Assembly (NCBI RefSeq): GCF_038002825.1
Contig: NZ_JBBODF010000001.1
Coordinates: 434,001 to 498,000 of the forward strand
Direction of reading: 5' to 3'
Origin: Paenibacillus sp. FSL H8-0048
Lineage (GTDB): Bacteria; Bacillota; Bacilli; Paenibacillales; Paenibacillaceae
Length of the DNA: 64,000 bases
The notes beneath the pieces are model-generated. The model saw only the letters and a program-made list of their open reading frames with translations. It was not told where the DNA came from and ran no database searches. Each line of letters starts with the position of its first letter. Positions within the stretch are counted from its first letter, which is position 1. A program made the translations under genes and the position numbers. Of the stretch, positions 34,763 through 43,224 are shown one piece after another.

Positions 34763-35983
34763 TTGATTCATAGCAGCAAGCAGCATAAATGGAGATCAGA
34801 CAAGCTGGCTCATCTGGGATCATCGATCTTTGCCGAGGTGGCGGCCTGGAAGTCGGAAGCCCGGCAATCGGGCCTGGGCATCATCGATCTTGGAATTGGC
34901 AGTCCGGACCGGGCGCCTCTGCCCGGGATTCGTCAGACGTTAAGTGATGCAGTGCTTCGGGAGGATAGTTATGCTTATCCGTCGTCCAAGGGGAGTGCAG
35001 TGTTCCGCAATCAGGCGGCGAGATGGATGCAGTGGCGATTCGGTGCAGAGGTAGATCCGGAGGAGGAAATTGTGTCCCTGATGGGTTCGCAGGATGGACT
35101 CTCGCATTTGGCCCTGGCGATCTGCAATCCCGGCGATCTGGCGATTGTGCCAGACCCGGGTTATCCTATTTATTCAGGGGCACTAGCTATAGCGGGGGTT
35201 AGGTCTTGGCCGCTGCCGCTTTTGGAGGAGAATGCGTTCCGGCCGGATCTGGAGCGAATTCCCGATGAGGTATGGAGCGAAGCTTCATTTATTCTGCTCA
35301 GTTTTCCCGGCAATCCGATTTCGGTTACGGTGGATCTGGCTTATATGGAGCGGCTCGTGGAGCTTGCCCGGAAGTGGGATGTGCTGGTTGTACATGATCT
35401 GGCGTATTCAGAGATGGGGTTCGATGGATACCGGCCGATCAGCATCCTCCAGGTGCCTGGGGCGCGTGATACCGCCGTTGAATTCCACTCCTTCTCCAAA
35501 AGCTTCAACATGGCCGGCTGCCGCATCGGCTTCATGGCGGGGAATGCTCAGGCCGTCGGGGCGCTGCGGGAGCTGAAAAGCAATGTGGATTACGGCGTCT
35601 TCGAGCCGGTTCAGGAAGCGGCGGTTGTGGCACTGGAGCAAGCGATGGACTCTGGACCCGACCAAGGAGTGGCTGCGCTGTATGAGCGGCGGCGGAATCT
35701 TGTGGTGGAGGCGCTGCACCTTGAAGGGTGGGCGGTGCCCTCGCCGGAAGCTACTATGTTTATTTGGGCCAAGCTGCCGGATGCCTATGGAATTCAAGGA
35801 GAAGCGGGAAGATCGCGCCGTTTCGCGCATGACCTGCTGCTGAGAACCGGGGTAGCGGTGATTCCGGGAGATGCTTTTGGCAGCCAGGGGGAAGGGTATG
35901 TGCGGATCGCACTGGTAGAGGAGGAGGAGCGTCTGCTGGAAGCTACCAGGAGGATCGGGAAGTTTCTGCGTTCAGGCAGGTAA
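34763..35983 (+). CDS. PLP-dependent aminotransferase, class I/II (DapL/PatA-like)
   Basis: 406 residues. Fold type I: LGIGSPDRAPLPGIRQTL, SLMGSQDGLSHLALAICNPGD, PDPGYPIYSGA, SFPGNPISVTVD (Asn and the following loop hold PLP), VHDLAYSEMGFDG (Asp, Tyr), the Schiff-base Lys in HSFSKSFNMAGCRIGFMAG, and a C-terminal Arg in GEGYVRIALVEEE. Resembles LL-diaminopimelate and aspartate-type aminotransferases, but the substrate is unsure. The start is TTG at 34763, 7 nt after GGAGG. Confidence 0.9.
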   Translation: MIHSSKQHKWRSDKLAHLGSSIFAEVAAWKSEARQSGLGIIDLGIGSPDRAPLPGIRQTLSDAVLREDSYAYPSSKGSAVFRNQAARWMQWRFGAEVDPEEEIVSLMGSQDGLSHLALAICNPGDLAIVPDPGYPIYSGALAIAGVRSWPLPLLEENAFRPDLERIPDEVWSEASFILLSFPGNPISVTVDLAYMERLVELARKWDVLVVHDLAYSEMGFDGYRPISILQVPGARDTAVEFHSFSKSFNMAGCRIGFMAGNAQAVGALRELKSNVDYGVFEPVQEAAVVALEQAMDSGPDQGVAALYERRRNLVVEALHLEGWAVPSPEATMFIWAKLPDAYGIQGEAGRSRRFAHDLLLRTGVAVIPGDAFGSQGEGYVRIALVEEEERLLEATRRIGKFLRSGR

Positions 35984-36013
35984 GGTAGAGAAGTGCTATT
36001 GAGAAATATCGTT

Positions 36014-36041
36014 GAGTAACATAATCATTATTATGTTAACC
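36014..36041 (+). repeat. dif-like Xer site 4
   Basis: Left arm GAGTAACATAA, centre TCATTA, right arm TTATGTTAACC. In the + frame 35999-36043 reads LRNIVE-stop-HNHYYVNL, against LYNRIKANNQYYVNL of the WYL regulator, so it may be another WYL remnant. Confidence 0.5.
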
Positions 36042-36108
36042 TGTATAATTCGTAGATCTTAATTCTGGGTAATAAGGATCAACTACAGTTATTCAGGAGG
36101 TTGACCTT

Positions 36109-36465
36109 ATGGGATTTAACATTGGAGGATTAGGCGATAAATTGCAAGGAGTAGTTGGTTCCCTCAAAGAAGGTAAGGTAGGAGAGCTGCTGCAGAAATT
36201 ACCGCTAGACAAGCTGCCTGTCGAGCAACTGCTGCAGAAGCTCCCGCTGGAGCAGCTGCTATCCAGTTCTTTTCTGCAAAAGTTCACTCCGTTCGAGTCC
36301 CTAAAGGATCTGCTGCAAAAAGGGGGATTCTCTGCCGGTTCGGCAGAGGAGATAAAGTCGCTCCCGCAGGATCAGCTGGATGAGCATGTATCGAAGACTA
36401 CTTCCTTCGGTTCACTGAAGGATATGCTGATCAAAGCAGCGGAGTTCTATTCACAGCGGAAATAG
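36109..36465 (+). CDS. Small Leu-repeat protein, unknown
   Basis: 118 residues, no signal or membrane segment. The middle repeats an 11-12-residue unit: ELLQKLPLDKLP, VEQLLQKLPLEQLL, and later FESLKDLLQKGGF and FGSLKDMLIKAAEF. It should fold as short amphipathic helices. AGGAGGT lies 8 nt before the ATG. No relative recognised. It ends at a bidirectional terminator. Confidence 0.7.
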   Translation: MGFNIGGLGDKLQGVVGSLKEGKVGELLQKLPLDKLPVEQLLQKLPLEQLLSSSFLQKFTPFESLKDLLQKGGFSAGSAEEIKSLPQDQLDEHVSKTTSFGSLKDMLIKAAEFYSQRK

Positions 36466-36498
36466 AGGATACCGATAAGCTGATATACATGAAACGAA

Positions 36499-36542
36499 AA
36501 GAAGCCCGCAGCGGAGTGATGTTCCGTTACGGGCTTTCTTCT
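36499..36542. terminator. Bidirectional terminator
   Basis: AGAAGCCCG pairs with CGGGCTTTCT, with an inner CGGA-TCCG stem; A run left and T run right. Serves the Leu-repeat gene and the esterase converging on it. Confidence 0.85.
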
Positions 36543-36562
36543 ATCATAGGTGATCGCAGGGG

Positions 36563-37513
36563 TTATTGCTTCAACCAAGCCGTTGCCAGCAGCAAAGCTC
36601 CCTGGTTAGCCTTAGTGTCTGCCAGCGCGTTCAGCATCACGAAATCGTGGATAATGCCCTGGAAGCGCACCGCCGTAACGGGAACGCCTGCTTCGCGAAG
36701 CTTATTCGCATAAGCCTCCCCTTCATCACGAAGCACATCGGCTTCACCAGTGATAATTAGGGCTTCCGGCAGACCGCTAAGCTGGTCCAGACTGGCCCGC
36801 AGCGGAGATGCTGTAATCTGTGCCCGCTCCTCAGGATCGGTGGTATATTGATCCCAGAACCACTTCATCCCTTCGCGCTGGAGGAAATAGCCTTCCGCGA
36901 ACTGATGATACGATTCGGTATCGAAGGAAGCATCTGTAACCGGATAGAAAAGCAATTGCTTAGCGATGGCCGGACCGCTGCGTTCTTTGGCCATCAGGGT
37001 GATGGCTGCCGTCATGTTGCCGCCGACACTGTCTCCGGCGACACTCAGCCTGGTTGCATCCAGCCCGTACGTGGAGCCTTCACTAGCAATCCACTCCAGA
37101 ACCGCGTAGATTTCTTCAATAGCCGTTGGATATTTGGCTTCCGGGGACAGGCTATATTCCGGGAAGACCACGGCAGCACCCGTACCCACAGTCAGCTCGC
37201 GGATGAGCCGGTCATGCGTGTGGCTGTTGCCGAAGACCCAGCCTGCTCCATGAATGTAGAGAATGACCGGCAGGGAAGTGCCGGAGGTGCCTACCGGACG
37301 GACAATGCGGACCTTCACTTCACCGCCTGGACCGCCCGCTATAGTCAGATCCTGAAGATCTGCCTCAGGTTTTTCGATATCGCCAGCCTGAACGGTGTTG
37401 ACCGTTTCGCGGCCTTTTTCCGGACCCAGATCGGGCAGGAAGGGAGGCTTGGCATTATCATCGGCGAATTTCTGAGCTGCTGGTTCAAGAATAACTTTTG
37501 TATGATCAGACAT
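36563..37513 (-). CDS. Alpha/beta hydrolase, hormone-sensitive-lipase family esterase
   Basis: 316 residues. The oxyanion motif is YIHGAGWVFG (HGGG class), the nucleophile Ser is in VAGDSVGGNM (GDSAGG class), the acidic residue in TGEADVLRDEGEAY and the His in GIIHDFVML. Acts on short-chain esters or similar substrates in the cytoplasm; no signal peptide. AAGGAG lies 10 nt before the ATG. Divergent from the ECF sigma gene. Confidence 0.93.
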   Translation of the reverse strand: MSDHTKVILEPAAQKFADDNAKPPFLPDLGPEKGRETVNTVQAGDIEKPEADLQDLTIAGGPGGEVKVRIVRPVGTSGTSLPVILYIHGAGWVFGNSHTHDRLIRELTVGTGAAVVFPEYSLSPEAKYPTAIEEIYAVLEWIASEGSTYGLDATRLSVAGDSVGGNMTAAITLMAKERSGPAIAKQLLFYPVTDASFDTESYHQFAEGYFLQREGMKWFWDQYTTDPEERAQITASPLRASLDQLSGLPEALIITGEADVLRDEGEAYANKLREAGVPVTAVRFQGIIHDFVMLNALADTKANQGALLLATAWLKQ

Positions 37514-37649
37514 AGTTTATAGTCTCCTTCTTCTAGCAGATTAGGGCAAGCTCTTCTCATCCATAACCGCCAGACAAGTTTCTGAAACGTAAAGCGAACG
37601 GATGTCCCGGGTCAAAGCGTATATCCAGTAAGAAAGGGGGGAAGCGAGC

Positions 37650-38186
37650 GTGAAGGATTATCCCATCACAGAACAGCAGGCCAAGGACATGTTTGAAGCA
37701 CACTCCGCTTATATTTATGGGATTGCCCTTATGATGACCAAGCAGCGGGTGCTGGCCGATGATATTACCCAGGAGACTTTTCTGCGTGCTTTTGCAAAAT
37801 ATCATTTATACGATCCCTCCAGGCCGCTTCGGCCTTGGCTGTACCGGGTTGCCGTCAATACGTCACGTAATCTGCTGCGCAGGAAGACTTGGATACAACT
37901 GCTGGCGGGCGTTCCTATAGAGGGAAAAGAGCACTCCGCCGAGAGCTTCGCTCTGCATAGTGAGAATCAGCTGGAGTTATGGCAGGCGGTCAGCCATCTG
38001 TCCGCGAAGCTGCGCGAAGTGATCACCCTGCACTATTATGCGGGATTATCGCTTCCCGAAACCGCAGAGGTATTAAGTATTCCGCTGGGAACCTGCAAGT
38101 CCAGGCTTCATGCGGCACTGCGCAAGCTGAGGGAATGCGGAGATCTTGACCCCGGCGCGCTGATGATGAAGGAGGGGCTTAAATGA
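37650..38186 (+). CDS. ECF-type RNA polymerase sigma factor
   Basis: 178 residues. Region 2: MFEAHSAYIYGIALMMTKQRVLADDITQETFLRAFAKY, DPSRPLRPWLYRVAVNTSRNLLRR; region 4: LREVITLHYYAGLSLPETAEVLSIPLGTCKSRLHAALRKLRE. The start is GTG at 37650 after a GGGGGG run. TGAAAC at 37583-37588 could be the -35 of an autoregulated ECF promoter, but the -10 is unclear. Overlaps the next gene by 4 bp. Confidence 0.92.
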   Translation: MKDYPITEQQAKDMFEAHSAYIYGIALMMTKQRVLADDITQETFLRAFAKYHLYDPSRPLRPWLYRVAVNTSRNLLRRKTWIQLLAGVPIEGKEHSAESFALHSENQLELWQAVSHLSAKLREVITLHYYAGLSLPETAEVLSIPLGTCKSRLHAALRKLRECGDLDPGALMMKEGLK

Positions 38187-39565
38187 CGACAGCTAAGGAC
38201 AGGCTGGATGCTCAATCCGAGGCCGTAACCGCACAATTGCAAAAAGAAGCTGAACATATGATACTCAGTATGCCTTCTTCTGTACATTTTGATGAATTGT
38301 GGCAGCTACATATAGGAAGAGTAAAGGAAGCTCCAAGGGACAGAGGCCGGTTATCACTGTACAAGAAGTGGGTCATCGGCACCACAGCTGCGCTGGCGGC
38401 TACAGCCGGATCAATTATTGGGATCGGATTCATCTCACCCCCGGTTGCTGAAGCGCTGCGTGTTATTCCGTTCTTCGATTATCTGTATGACAAAGGAGCC
38501 GACCGCGGGGAGTTGAGGCCGATTGCGGAGAAGCATCTCAGTAATCCGGCAGGTGCGCTGGTTACCGATAAAGGTATTACCTTCAATCTGGTAGAGGAAT
38601 ACTATGACGGTATTTCATTAGTGATTAATTATGAGGTGACCTACCCATCATCGTCAGCGCCCATTACCGGCAAGGAAGCGGCAGTCTTCTATAAGCTTAA
38701 TTTCGAAGGACATGATCCGCAAAGAATCTCGTCTCATGATTTTACGATTACAGGAGATCACACCTTCGTAGGTACAACCCGTCTAAGCTTTGGGGACAAG
38801 GATCTCCCGGATCAGCTTAGGCTTAATATGAGTGTTGATTGTATCGGGACAACGAGGGGGAACTGGGATGTATCTGTCCTGCTGGATAGGGGGAAGAGCG
38901 CTGCGATAAGTACAACTGTTTATCCTAATGACTTGGACTTTATGTACGATAACTCACTTTACACTGTAGACAAGCTAACTCTTGGTCCAGTAACTTCGCA
39001 AGTTATTTTGATGAAAAGATATCCTCATCCATCTCTTTACGCAATGCTTGAAGATGATATTGGGACCTTGTATATGAATCAGGGTGGAGATGGAGCGACT
39101 GAAGAGTACTATTATTTCAACTTCTCACCGCTGACTGAATTTAATCCCAAACCGGAATATATGACACTGGTTATCGCTGAAACAGAGAACAATAATCAAG
39201 TTAAATCGTATAAAGATCGTCAGCGCTTGAGTGGTCCACTCCCGCTGACACTAAAGGGGAATGAGGGAGGAAGCGTTACAATTACGGCTGTTGAATATGA
39301 GGAGAAGCAGACGGTTGTATACTATGAGGCCAGTCAGGTGATGAGCCAGTTAACTTCAATAACCCTACAGGAAGGACACGATCAGCCGATTTTACAGATA
39401 GGAACGCGGGTACGAATGAGTAAAGATAAACTGGCATTTAAGCTGCTTTTCCCGCCAGTGCAGCCTTCTGACAATCTTGAGATTATAACCGAGTACTTCT
39501 CATATCCAGAGGATATGCAGCAATTCCGTCTGCGGATTCCGGTTCAGTGGACCAAAAGCTGCTGA
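38183..39565 (+). CDS. DUF4179-type membrane protein, probable anti-sigma factor
   Basis: 460 residues. A short cytoplasmic N-terminus (about 1-65), one membrane segment (KKWVIGTTAALAATAGSIIGIGFI, about 66-90) and a large extracellular beta-rich part. The stretch VAEALRVIPFFDYLYDKGADRG, directly after the membrane segment, is typical of DUF4179 proteins that pair with ECF sigma factors. Starts within the sigma gene (ATGA overlap). It should hold the sigma factor until an external signal is sensed; the signal is unknown. Confidence 0.82.
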   Translation: MTTAKDRLDAQSEAVTAQLQKEAEHMILSMPSSVHFDELWQLHIGRVKEAPRDRGRLSLYKKWVIGTTAALAATAGSIIGIGFISPPVAEALRVIPFFDYLYDKGADRGELRPIAEKHLSNPAGALVTDKGITFNLVEEYYDGISLVINYEVTYPSSSAPITGKEAAVFYKLNFEGHDPQRISSHDFTITGDHTFVGTTRLSFGDKDLPDQLRLNMSVDCIGTTRGNWDVSVLLDRGKSAAISTTVYPNDLDFMYDNSLYTVDKLTLGPVTSQVILMKRYPHPSLYAMLEDDIGTLYMNQGGDGATEEYYYFNFSPLTEFNPKPEYMTLVIAETENNNQVKSYKDRQRLSGPLPLTLKGNEGGSVTITAVEYEEKQTVVYYEASQVMSQLTSITLQEGHDQPILQIGTRVRMSKDKLAFKLLFPPVQPSDNLEIITEYFSYPEDMQQFRLRIPVQWTKSC

Positions 39566-39584
39566 AATTCAACGTTTATAAATG

Positions 39585-39628
39585 AATGGCCGCGCCTGTC
39601 CTGTCATGGATGGGCGTGGCCATTTTTA
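39585..39628 (+). terminator. Terminator of the sigma/anti-sigma pair
   Basis: AATGGCCGCGCC pairs with GGCGTGGCCATT around a 16-nt loop, then TTTT. Confidence 0.85.
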
Positions 39629-39671
39629 AGTATGTGCATTGATAGTACCCTCGAGTCAGACTTAAATCCCC

Positions 39672-40946
39672 TCACCGCTCCCCCACACGCCTTACCCCGA
39701 ATCTCAAATAGTCCACTCCGGCAAACACCACTGTAATCAGCAGCGGGTACAGAATCGCCCACCCTGTGAACGGGAACACGGCCAGTGTGGCGGCAAAAGA
39801 AATGAAGCTGATTGTTACGCCTGCACGGCTGCCGCGCAAGAGGCGAATACCGGCGGCGCAGCCCCCAATATAGGTAAGAATGAAGGTGGCGTTGGGGAAG
39901 GTAATCAGTGTGGTTAACGATAGCGCCCCACTGCCGTAGAGCGACAATATCAGGGTGAAGCAGAGCGCCAGGAAGCCGATTGCTCCCACAGGCGTCTGAT
40001 AACGACTCGATAAAAGCCCCATCCAACCCGGAGCATAGCCTTGCCGGGACAAGGCATAAGCCACGCGTGAAGCTGCGCCTGCATAGGCAATGATCGTCGC
40101 TGTGCAGATGAAGAGACCCGTGAGTCCGGCGATGAAGCCGCCCCATGCCCCGAGCGGCTGACTGATGATCCAGAGCAGGGAGCTATCTGCTCCGCCGTGC
40201 AGATAGCTCTGCGTACCAACGGTAGCAAGTGCGGAGAGGAAATACAGGACGCCCACAATGATGGCTGCGATGGTCACACCCTTAACCGCAGCCCGTTCAG
40301 GCTCCTTGAACTCTTCGGACAGATGCGAAACGGCTTCCCAGCCGATGAAGCACCAGAAGAGGAGAGCCGCCGCCTGCCCGACGCTCATCCAGCCATGCGG
40401 CGCAAACGGAGTGAAGTGGGCACGCTCCATCCCAGGAAGCGCAGCGGCAAAGGAGAAGACCAGTACGGCAACTATAGCGATGACCACAGCAATTTGTACT
40501 TTACCGGCGACCTGCATGCCGATCCAATTCGTTAGGAGTCCAATCACCAGCATCCCGGCGGCAAGGGCGATTCTTGCCGGATCACCCCAGCCCATCGCTG
40601 CGGTCATGTATCCTGCACCGGTCAATGCGGCGACTGGCGCACCGATCGGAACGGACATCAGGAAGAACCAGCCGACCAGAGCCCCGGCCTTTGGCCCGAA
40701 GGCTAGTGTAACGAAGTGGGAGACGCCCCCGGCGTTAGGGAACTTGGCAGAGAGCAGGCCCATGGATAAGGCAAGCGGAAGAATGAGCAGAGTCATGAAG
40801 CCCCAGGCCAGCAGCGAAGCAGGGCCAGCCATCTCGGCGGCCAGTCCGGGTACAATTAAAACCCCTGAGCCGAGGACAGCACCGATGTATAAAGCAATGG
40901 CCTGAGGCATACCGATGGTACGCCCTAACGAGTTGTGTTTCTTCAT
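39672..40946 (-). CDS. APC-family exporter, YjeH-like (methionine/branched-chain amino acids)
   Basis: 424 residues, about twelve membrane segments. IGAVLGSGVLIVPGLAAEMAGPASLLAW, FPNAGGVSHFVTLAFG, VGWFFLMSVPIGAPVA and LLFWCFIGWEAVSHLSEEFKEPERA line up with E. coli YjeH, which exports methionine and branched-chain amino acids. Divergent from a LysR regulator, 121 bp apart, the usual arrangement for amino acid exporters. Confidence 0.8.
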   Translation of the reverse strand: MKKHNSLGRTIGMPQAIALYIGAVLGSGVLIVPGLAAEMAGPASLLAWGFMTLLILPLALSMGLLSAKFPNAGGVSHFVTLAFGPKAGALVGWFFLMSVPIGAPVAALTGAGYMTAAMGWGDPARIALAAGMLVIGLLTNWIGMQVAGKVQIAVVIAIVAVLVFSFAAALPGMERAHFTPFAPHGWMSVGQAAALLFWCFIGWEAVSHLSEEFKEPERAAVKGVTIAAIIVGVLYFLSALATVGTQSYLHGGADSSLLWIISQPLGAWGGFIAGLTGLFICTATIIAYAGAASRVAYALSRQGYAPGWMGLLSSRYQTPVGAIGFLALCFTLILSLYGSGALSLTTLITFPNATFILTYIGGCAAGIRLLRGSRAGVTISFISFAATLAVFPFTGWAILYPLLITVVFAGVDYLRFGVRRVGER

Positions 40947-40997
40947 ATGTATTAATCCCGCTTTCCTTGTATTTAGTTATAGAGTATCAGATAATAG

Positions 40998-41046
40998 ATC
41001 CATTGGAAAACCGGAATTAACAAATAACATCCATTCGAAAAACCGA
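40998..41046. promoter_or_regulatory. Direct repeats in the exporter/LysR promoter region
   Basis: ATCCATTGGAAAACCG (40998) and ATCCATTCGAAAAACCG (41029) repeat 31 bp apart, about three helical turns. The second also pairs with itself (CCATTCG/CCGATGG). Likely LysR binding sites. Confidence 0.5.
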
Positions 41047-41067
41047 TGGGTCAAAGGGAGGTCCGCC

Positions 41068-41979
41068 ATGGAATCGAAGCATCTGTTCACCTTTCTCGTT
41101 GTGGTAGAGACCGGCAGCTTCACCCGCGCTGCGCAGAAGCTGGATTATGCCCAGTCCAGCATTACCGCTCAGATTCAGGCGCTGGAAGCAGAGCTGAAGC
41201 AGCCCCTGTTCGACCGGATCAGCAAAAAGATTATGCTCACGGATGCAGGCCGCCGCTTGCTGCCGTATGCCCAGGAAATCTCCAAAATGCACACGATGGC
41301 TGAGAATGCCCTCCGGTCCGGGAGCGAAATAACCGGTTCGCTGCGGATTGGCGCACCGGAATCCCTGGCGGCCTTCCGGCTTCCCGGTATTATTAAGGAT
41401 TTCCGCAGCCGTTATCCTCAGGTGCAGATTACCCTGAAGCCGGGAGCTTGCTGGGAGCTGACCGAATTCATCCGCTCCGGGGAGCTGGATCTGGCCTTCC
41501 TGCTGCAGCCGGAAACAGAATATAAGGATATGTACTGTGAGACGCTGATTCATGAAGCCATGGCTCTGGTGGCTCCGCTGGATCATCCGCTGCTGGAGCT
41601 TGCTGAAGTGGAGCCGCAGCAGCTGAAGAATGTAACCATTCTGCATACCGAGGCGGGCTGCACCTATCGCACCTTATTTGAACGTCATCTGAACAGCCAC
41701 GGCGTCTTTCCTGATCCGAATCTGGAGTTCTGGAGCATTGAAGCGATCAAGCAGTGCGTGATGGCCGGCCTCGGCCTCTCATTTCTGCCGCAGATTACGG
41801 TACAGCGCGAGCTGGCGGAAGGCAAGCTGGGCCGGCTGAACTGGAATGACCAGTCGCAGCGGGTAGCCACCCAGATCGCTTACCATAACAAGAAATGGAA
41901 GTCTCCTGCCCTCAGTGAGTTCCTCAGAATGGTAGAGAAGCATGCTGCCGGATGGAGGGAAGCTGCTGCGGAGGAATGA
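41068..41979 (+). CDS. LysR-family transcriptional regulator
   Basis: 303 residues from the ATG at 41068, 6 nt after AGGGAGG; the longer frame from 40915 runs through the promoter region. The HTH is ESKHLFTFLVVVETGSFTRAAQKLDYAQSSITAQIQALEAELKQPLFDR, followed by a periplasmic-binding-like effector domain from about residue 88. Probably controls the divergent exporter in response to an amino acid. Confidence 0.93.
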   Translation: MESKHLFTFLVVVETGSFTRAAQKLDYAQSSITAQIQALEAELKQPLFDRISKKIMLTDAGRRLLPYAQEISKMHTMAENALRSGSEITGSLRIGAPESLAAFRLPGIIKDFRSRYPQVQITLKPGACWELTEFIRSGELDLAFLLQPETEYKDMYCETLIHEAMALVAPLDHPLLELAEVEPQQLKNVTILHTEAGCTYRTLFERHLNSHGVFPDPNLEFWSIEAIKQCVMAGLGLSFLPQITVQRELAEGKLGRLNWNDQSQRVATQIAYHNKKWKSPALSEFLRMVEKHAAGWREAAAEE

Positions 41980-42014
41980 TATAATAGTTGTACTTATGAG
42001 GGAGGGGACAGATT

Positions 42015-42944
42015 ATGAATGAGCTGGAGTTAACATACGAAGAAGAGCTGGAGGCCTTCCTGATCTGGATGAAGGATGCCGGTTATACAGCGCACACCCA
42101 GAAATCCTACCTTGCCGATGTGCGGGAATTCCTGAACAGTCTGAACGGCAGGGAGCTGGGAACGGTAAAAAAACTGCATGTGGTGTCCTACCTGACCTCG
42201 GTCCGTGAGCGGGGCGTCAGTGATTCCACCCGTAACCGCAAGCATGCCTCGGTCAACTGTCTGTTCAAGGCACTGTCCGAGCTGGAGCTGTTATCTATTA
42301 ATCCTGCGGCAGGCATCAAGAAATCCAAGACCGACAAAAACCGTGAGCCGGTCTATCTGGAGGAGCAAGAGCTGGAGCGTTTCCTCTCGGCGGTGAACGG
42401 CAAGTACAGAAGCCGCAATCTGGCAGTCTTCCTGCTTATGTCCTATATGGGGCTGCGGGTTGGGGAAGTACATACGCTGAATCTGAGTGATTACAATGTA
42501 GACAGACGTTCCCTGCGGGTCTTCGGCAAAGGGCGCAAATGGCGGGGCATTCCGGTGCCGGAGGATGTGGCCCCTTATCTTGATCAGGCGGTTGCAGACC
42601 GGCTGGTCCCTTGGCGGAGCAAAGAAGAGGCGATGTTCATCTCGCAGAAGGGCCGCAGACTGTCGATCCGGGGAATTCAGGGCATTGCTGCGGATACCTT
42701 CAGCCGCTTCCAGAGCGGACTGCCCTCATCACAGCAGCGTGCCTATTCGAGTCATAAGCTGCGTCATTCATTCGCCACCATGCTGCTGCGTAAAGGGGCA
42801 GATCTGCGGACCGTGCAGGAGCTGCTGGGTCACTCGTCCATTCAGACGACTACAGTTTATACGCATATTACGAGCCGGGAGAAGGAAGAGGCGATGTCCC
42901 GGCTGCAAATCAGCAGCCCTGATAAGCTGAGCGGCAGCCTGTAA
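42015..42944 (+). CDS. XerC/XerD-like tyrosine recombinase
   Basis: 309 residues, the size of XerC/D. N-terminal SAM-like domain: [36 protein letters not shown]. Catalytic residues: Arg in [13 protein letters not shown], Lys in [13 protein letters not shown], His-x-x-Arg in [13 protein letters not shown], His in [10 protein letters not shown] and Tyr in [22 protein letters not shown] precedes the ATG. It stands alone after the LysR gene (35 bp). It is a second Xer-type protein in 30 kb and could act on the dif-like sites in the window; that link is only inferred. Confidence 0.88.
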   Translation: MNELELTYEEELEAFLIWMKDAGYTAHTQKSYLADVREFLNSLNGRELGTVKKLHVVSYLTSVRERGVSDSTRNRKHASVNCLFKALSELELLSINPAAGIKKSKTDKNREPVYLEEQELERFLSAVNGKYRSRNLAVFLLMSYMGLRVGEVHTLNLSDYNVDRRSLRVFGKGRKWRGIPVPEDVAPYLDQAVADRLVPWRSKEEAMFISQKGRRLSIRGIQGIAADTFSRFQSGLPSSQQRAYSSHKLRHSFATMLLRKGADLRTVQELLGHSSIQTTTVYTHITSREKEEAMSRLQISSPDKLSGSL

Positions 42945-42974
42945 TCGGCTTGTCCAGCATTCATATCACTTGAA

Positions 42975-42994
42975 GTATGAACTTTTGTTCATAC
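42975..42994. repeat. Perfect palindrome after the recombinase gene
   Basis: GTATGAAC-TTTT-GTTCATAC, 8-4-8, 31 bp after the stop codon. Could be a weak terminator or a protein site. The rest of 42945-43170 shows only a short direct repeat, ATGCTTAGATTTCA, twice (43147 and 43160). Confidence 0.5.
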
Positions 42995-43171
42995 CCTAAC
43001 GCATAAATTACATGGAATGTGCATTTTTATGATGACAACTTGTCTATGAATTGCTACCATGAGAAAGGGAAAAACGGATTGTGAAATCAACCGCAACATT
43101 CACTTTAGTCGCTTAACGCGTCTTCGCGGTTTGTAAATGCTTGGATGCTTAGATTTCAATGCTTAGATTTC

Positions 43172-43206
43172 AAAAAAAGGCCGCCAATCCCTGCGGATTG
43201 GCGGCC
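43172..43206 (-). terminator. Terminator of ldh
   Basis: Perfect 12-bp stem GGCCGCCAATCC with GGATTGGCGGCC, loop CTGC; seven T follow on the minus strand. Confidence 0.95.
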
Positions 43207-43224
43207 GGCTTGTTTCGGCTGAAA

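Noticed and set aside
42975..42994. Palindrome as a recombination core site
   Set aside because: It is perfectly symmetric with a T loop and lacks the arm sequence of Xer sites; a terminator or operator is simpler.
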